Source: Punica granatum
Taxonomy: Eukaryota; Streptophyta; Magnoliopsida; Myrtales; Lythraceae
Assembly: GCF_007655135.1 (NCBI RefSeq)
Contig: NC_045128.1
Coordinates: 25,824,811-25,888,810 of the forward strand
Direction: 5' to 3'
DNA length: 64,000 nucleotides
The notes under the pieces were generated by a model. The model did not search any database. It was not told where the DNA came from and saw nothing but the letters and a program-made list of their open reading frames with translations. Of the stretch, positions 59,580 to 64,000 are shown piece by piece (within the stretch, counting starts at the first letter, position 1; every line of letters begins with the position of its first letter). A program made the position numbers and the translations under genes.

Positions 59580-61721
59580 TTAGCCCACAGAACTCTCCAA
59601 AAAATGACTCAGAAATTTCGCATCCCTATCACTCACAATCGTCTTAGGGACTCCATGTAAACGCACCACTTCCCTAAAGAAAAGATTTGCCACATGAGTA
59701 GCATCATCAGTTTTATGACAAGGGATAAAGTGTACCATTTTTGAAAATCTGTCAACAACCACAAAGATAGAATCTCGACCATTCCTAGATCTAGGCAGAC
59801 CCAAAACAAAATCCATGGAGACATCAATCCAAGGGTGACTTGGAACAGGTAATGGCATGTAAAGTCCATGTGGATGAATTTTCGATTTAGCCTTCTTACA
59901 TGTGATGCACCTAGAACAAATTCTCTCGACATCTCTTTTCATGTGAGGCCAAAAGAAGTGCTCCTTCAGAATGTCCAAGGTCTTAGCAACTCCAAAGTGC
60001 CCCATCAACCCTCCCCCATGAGACTCCCTAACAAGTAATTCACGCATGGAACTCTTTGGAATACATAGCCTATTTTCACGAAATAAATACCCCTCATGCC
60101 TATGAAACTTATCAAACACTCCCTTTTCACAGGCAGCAAACATAGCAGCAAAATTAGGATCATGCTCATACAACTCCTTAAAATGCTCAAACCCAAGAAA
60201 CTTAGCTCCAAGAGTTGAAACAAGGGCATACCTGCGAGATAAGGCATCGGCTACCACATTCTCCTTACCTTGCTTGTATTGGATCACATATGGGAACATC
60301 TCAATGAACTCAATCCAACGTGCATGTCTGCGATTCAACTTACCTTGGCCTTTCAAGTGCTTCAGTGATTCATGGTCTGTGTGAATGATGAACTCCTTAG
60401 ACCACAAGTAGTGTTGCCACGTTTCCAGTGCTCTCACCAACGCATATAACTCATTGTCGTAGGTAGAGTAGTTCAAAGCGGCCCCTTTAAGCTTCTCACT
60501 GAAATAGGCAATGGGCCTTCGGTCTTGCATAAGTACAGCACCTACACCAATTCCAGAAGCATCACATTCGATTTCAAAAGGTTTAGAGAAATCTGGTAAA
60601 AGTAGCAATGGAGCTGAACTTAGCTTTTCTTTTAATGTATTGAAAGCCTTCTCTTGCTCTTCTCCCCACTTGAACCCAACATCCTTCTTGATGATTTTTG
60701 TCAAAGAAGCAGCAATGGTACTGAAGTTCGGCACGAACCTTCGATAGAATCTCGCTAGGCCGTGGAAACTCCTCACTTCAGCGATAGTGGTAGGTGTAGG
60801 CCAATCCTTGATTGCCCTTACCTTCTCTTCATCGACCTCCACACCCCTGGAACTAACAACGAAACCAAGAAAAACAACTCTATCCAAGCAAAAGCTACAC
60901 TTCTTGAGATTAGCATACAGCTTCTCACGTCTTAATGACTCAAGGACACTTCTCAAATGTTCAACATGGTCATCCAAACTCCTGCTATATATCAGAATGT
61001 CATCAAAATAGACGACCACAAATTTCCCAATGTAAGCACGCAAAACATGATTCATAAGACGCATAAAAGTGCTGGGTGCATTAGTTAAACCAAATGGCAT
61101 TACCGTCCACTCATACAATCCATGCTTGGTTTTAAAAGTTGTTTTCCATTCATCACCTTCTTTCATTCGAATATGGTGGTACCCACTCTTCAAATCAATC
61201 TTAGAAAATATAACGAAACCGTGCAATTCATCCAACATGTCATCTAATCGAGGAATGGGATGTCGATATTTTACCGTGATCTTGTTCACAGCTCTACAAT
61301 CGACACACATTCTCCAAGTCCCGTCTTTCTTTGGAACGAGCAGAACAGGGACAGCGCATGGGCTCATACTTTCTCGAACATGTCATTTGGCCAATAACTC
61401 CTCAACTTGCCTCTGAAGTTCTTTAGCCTCTTCCGGACTACTTCGATAGGCCGGTCGGTTTGGAATAGGAGCTCCTGGAATAAGATCAATCTGATGCTCA
61501 ATCCCTCTTATTGGTGGTAGTCCCTGCGGCATTTCTTCGGGAAAGACATCTTCGAATTCCTGCAAGAGAGAAATAGCAACACTAGGCAATGTAGAGTCAA
61601 GGTCAGAAATAGAAAGATAGACCTCCTTGTACAAGAATAAGATCATCGGTCTATTAGCCTTATAAGCACCCTTAAGCTCTCTTTCTTTTGCATAAAAACT
61701 CAATTTTTTTTTTCTGAACAC
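59580..61721 (-). pseudogene. Reverse transcriptase-RNase H-integrase (N-terminal part) of the gypsy element
   Basis: From 61721 the protein covers the conserved linker (EFEDVFPEEMPQGLPPIRGI), ending at an in-frame stop (61383-61385) and continuing in the same frame from 61367. RT motifs are [31 protein letters not shown] and YFDDILIYS, with both catalytic Asp residues of the YxDD-type box. RNase H follows ([40 protein letters not shown]). The integrase zinc region is [11 protein letters not shown] with [10 protein letters not shown], and its first catalytic Asp lies in [13 protein letters not shown], the second in [11 protein letters not shown] single extra T in a T6 run near 59590-59600 shifts the frame before the third acidic residue. 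Confidence 0.88.
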
Positions 61722-62173
61722 TCCATCTTTTCACTCTTGTTTTTCACATTCTCTCCACTTTCTTTTCTCTCAAGATCACTCTCTTTCTCTTTTTGTTTTT
61801 CAGCCACTTTTTCACTCTTCTCACTAAGAGACCTTTTAATTCGAATCTGATCCTCAAACACTTGAGTCGATGTCAAGGGTGCAAGTGTTACTTTCTTCCC
61901 GTCCTTTACAAATGAATATCGGTTCCTATACCCATCATGTATCACTCTCCTGTCGAACTGCCATGGTCTCCCGAGCAACATATGGCTAGCACTCATTGGT
62001 ACAACATCACAAAGAACCTCATCCCGGTACTTTCCAATACAGAAGGACACAAGAACCTGTTTATTTACCTTCACTTCACCGCATTCATTCAGCCACTGGA
62101 GTTTGTACGGCTTGGGATGTTTTTGGGTATGCAAACCGAGCTTGTCTACCATCAACTTGCTGGCCACATTCAC
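61700..62173 (-). pseudogene. Protease/linker part of the gypsy polyprotein (frame-broken)
   Basis: The frame continues directly after the TGA that ends gag, with the rest of the aspartic-protease fold (ASKLMVDKLGL, LLGRPWQFDRRV as the ILGRPW-like motif). A Lys/Glu-rich linker follows. It runs off frame near 61700-61721, in a run of A/T bases (AATTTTTTTTTTCT on the plus strand), where the next part resumes in another frame. The homopolymer makes slippage or a single-base indel the likely cause. Confidence 0.78.
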
Positions 62174-63517
62174 TCAACTTCCTCCGTCAATAATCAACCC
62201 ACACACACGATCCTTCACATGGCAACGAGTGTAGAAGATATTCTCCCTTTGCACCTCATCACCATCCTCTCTAACTTGAACATGTAGGGCTCGCATGATA
62301 ACTAAGGCTTGACCTTCAACCGCATGCTCGACGTCACTAGCATCTTCGAGTGGATGCATGGAATCACTATCTTCTTCTTCTTCTTCAGTCTCGATATCCC
62401 CACTCTCCATCATAATCATGGTCCGCTTGTTTGGACATTGGGAAGCAATGTGACCTGAGCCCAAACAACGAAAACATTTGATATCATGATTTCTTTGAAG
62501 TTCAGAAAAAGTTTTACCCTTATCCTTGTTGTTGGCTTGGGTCTTGTAGGTGTCTCCCTTTGGCTTATAATCAGTCTTCTCGTCCGATTTCGTAGAAGAA
62601 CCCCACTTCGATCTCCAAGACGCTGAACCAGAAGCTTCTACCTTTGAAGATGTTCGACCCCCTCTCTTGAGCTGCTTCTCAACCTTCATGGCCATGTGTA
62701 CCACGTCGTCAATCTCCACGTAATATTGCAGCTCAACTACATTGGCAATCTCCCGATTAAGGCCACAGATGAATCGAGCCATGGTTGCTTCTCGGTCCTC
62801 CTCAACATTAGCACGTATCATGGCTATTTCCATCTCCTTGTAATAATCCTCCACCGACTTGGAACCTTGCTTCAGACTTTGCAACTTCAAGTGCAAGTCC
62901 CGATAATAATGGGCAGGAACAAACCTTCTTCTCATTACTGTTTTCATTTTCTCCCAAGTATCAATACAAGGCTCACGATTCCTGCGTCTACTCACAGTTA
63001 ATTGGTCCCACCAAACAATGACATAATCGGTGAAAGCAACTGCAGCCAATTTAACTTTCTTTTCCTCTGAATAATTATGACAATCAAACACAAGCTCAAC
63101 CTTCCTCTCCCATTCAATGTAAACATCGGGGTCGTTTTTACCTTGGAATGGAGGTATGATCAGCTTAATCGAACCTGTGTTATGGTCCACGGCGTCTCTC
63201 CTCCGGTGCTCCCTACGAACGAAATGCCTTGGTCTGCCTCCTCTTCCTCTACCTCTCCCCCAAGTGGCATCGGAGGCCACTTCCTCTTCTTCATCATATG
63301 CTTCTTCATCAAGAGTATCAACGGATGGTTGTCGGTGGGGTCTCCTAATCCGTGGCACGGGTGCAGGTTGAAGCCGTTCCAACCGTTCGTCTTGCCTATC
63401 CAGCCTTTCTCGGAATTCACAGAAAACCATGTTCATGCGCTCAAACTGTTGTTGCATGGCTCGTAACGTCATGTTCAAATCAGGTCCTCTGTCGTCTCCA
63501 CTATTTTCCTTTGACAT
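62174..63517 (-). CDS. gag-like protein of the gypsy element
   Basis: This 447-residue frame encodes the capsid-nucleocapsid protein of the retrotransposon. A coiled N-terminus ([20 protein letters not shown]) is followed by an acidic and RG-rich linker. The retrotrans_gag domain comes next ([20 protein letters not shown], then [20 protein letters not shown] and [11 protein letters not shown]). A CCHC zinc knuckle, [14 protein letters not shown], lies around residue 350, followed by an acidic tail. The frame ends at a TGA inside the protease motif IIDGGS. In relatives gag and pol are one continuous frame, so this stop is probably a mutation. Confidence 0.88.
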   Translation of the reverse strand: MSKENSGDDRGPDLNMTLRAMQQQFERMNMVFCEFRERLDRQDERLERLQPAPVPRIRRPHRQPSVDTLDEEAYDEEEEVASDATWGRGRGRGGRPRHFVRREHRRRDAVDHNTGSIKLIIPPFQGKNDPDVYIEWERKVELVFDCHNYSEEKKVKLAAVAFTDYVIVWWDQLTVSRRRNREPCIDTWEKMKTVMRRRFVPAHYYRDLHLKLQSLKQGSKSVEDYYKEMEIAMIRANVEEDREATMARFICGLNREIANVVELQYYVEIDDVVHMAMKVEKQLKRGGRTSSKVEASGSASWRSKWGSSTKSDEKTDYKPKGDTYKTQANNKDKGKTFSELQRNHDIKCFRCLGSGHIASQCPNKRTMIMMESGDIETEEEEEDSDSMHPLEDASDVEHAVEGQALVIMRALHVQVREDGDEVQRENIFYTRCHVKDRVCGLIIDGGS

Positions 63518-64000
63518 GATAAAATATGCAATTATAGGATCCTCACGCGCTCCCTCACGTGTTTACACTCAGCAAGATGCCACTCAAAACACGCGTGTTT
63601 TTCACTCAAAATAGGCTTTTATCCTCTGATGTTCTCACACACTCTTGCCTTTTTCCTCTCTTAATTTCCTCTTCAAAGTTCTAGGGCAACTAATCAATCC
63701 GATCGCAAGGCGGAAAACGAGTTCAACCCGAACAACTTATAATATTAGATCCAAAGAAAATGATATGACACAATCTGACCCAACGACGTAGTTTATGGAT
63801 TGATAGAAGACACTGAGTGCAGAAGAGCTACTATGACAGGTCAACTTAACGCCAAGACGATTAGAACACAAAGACAACAAATTCTGCAATAAATTCATCG
63901 CCCACGAAGACAGCAAATGGTGCTACGAACAACACCCAATGATACCTCCTTTTTTTTTCACTTTTTCTTTCTTTTTCTTTTTTTTTTCTTTTTTTTTGCA
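63518..64000 (-). other. Leader of the gypsy element
   Basis: About 480 bp of untranslated leader upstream of gag. A GGTATCATTGGG stretch on the element's strand (about 63949-63938) weakly resembles the initiator-Met primer-binding site, but the 5' LTR start is not visible, so the site is uncertain. The extreme right end is a long pyrimidine-rich run (TTTTTCTTTCTTTTTC). Confidence 0.4.

Larger units (their letters stand above)
58162..64000 (-). mobile_element. Ty3/gypsy LTR retrotransposon (incomplete at right edge)
   Basis: The element reads leftward: leader (64000-63518), gag (63517-62174), protease, RT, RNase H and integrase (62173-58622), polypurine tract and 3' LTR (58607-58162). The order PR-RT-RH-INT identifies Ty3/gypsy. 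The integrase C-terminus has a GPF-type motif (GPFQVLDKINDNAYKIDLP) and no chromodomain that I can recognise. It sits inside the LINE, whose reading frame stops exactly where the LTR begins. Coding damage is light: two stops and two frameshifts in about 4.9 kb, indicating a younger insertion than the neighbouring relics. Confidence 0.88.

Noticed and set aside
62696..63466. Plus-strand frames opposite the gypsy gag
   Set aside because: Shadows of the clear minus-strand gag frame with CCHC knuckle; no motifs of their own.

Overview
This is nuclear DNA of a flowering plant, almost certainly a eudicot. The genes have many GT-AG introns, the intergenic DNA is very AT-rich, and every recognisable protein belongs to a plant family (a GH19 chitinase-like protein of cellulose synthesis, FAR1-related and Harbinger transposase relics, an organellar RsmH, a DUF3755-type Myb-like protein). 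The species cannot be fixed from the sequence alone.

Six host genes are supported. In order: (1) a five-segment plant membrane protein on the minus strand, cut by the left edge (1-3319); (2) a seven-exon Myb/SANT-like DUF3755-type gene, minus (10681-16320); (3) a four-exon, probably mitochondrial protein, plus (25953-28877); (4) an intronless conserved plant protein of unknown function, plus (31060-31587); (5) a three-exon chitinase-like CTL1/POM1-type gene, minus (39780-41867); (6) a five-exon organellar RsmH/MraW rRNA methyltransferase, plus (47940-51869). The promoters of genes 3 and 6 both carry GGCCCA/TGGGCC site II-type motifs, common in nuclear genes for organelle proteins.

The rest is mainly transposable-element DNA. 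It includes a copia-type LTR with primer-binding site (18.6 kb); a 1,118-bp Pack-MULE with a perfect 9-bp target duplication that carries an aldo/keto reductase gene fragment (33.2-34.3 kb); a broken PIF/Harbinger transposase (34.7-35.9 kb); a MITE family with one copy inserted in another (30.6 and 37.9-38.4 kb); a 318-bp foldback element lying directly against the CTL promoter (42.0-42.3 kb); a FAR1/FHY3-like relic (43.3-44.7 kb); and Helitron-like ends (45.4-46.4 kb).

The right end, from 55.8 kb, is a nest. A minus-strand L1-like LINE (RT, zf-RVT, RNase H) has a tRNA-derived SINE inserted in it with a 17-bp duplication, and is interrupted at 58162 by a Ty3/gypsy retrotransposon that runs off the right edge. 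The gypsy element keeps gag, protease, RT, RNase H and integrase, broken by two stops and two frameshifts. A second copy of the same SINE lies at 17.3 kb in the opposite orientation. I found no CRISPR array, rRNA, functional tRNA gene or convincing new enzymatic system. The most unusual items are the Pack-MULE capture, the element at the CTL promoter and the layered nested insertions.
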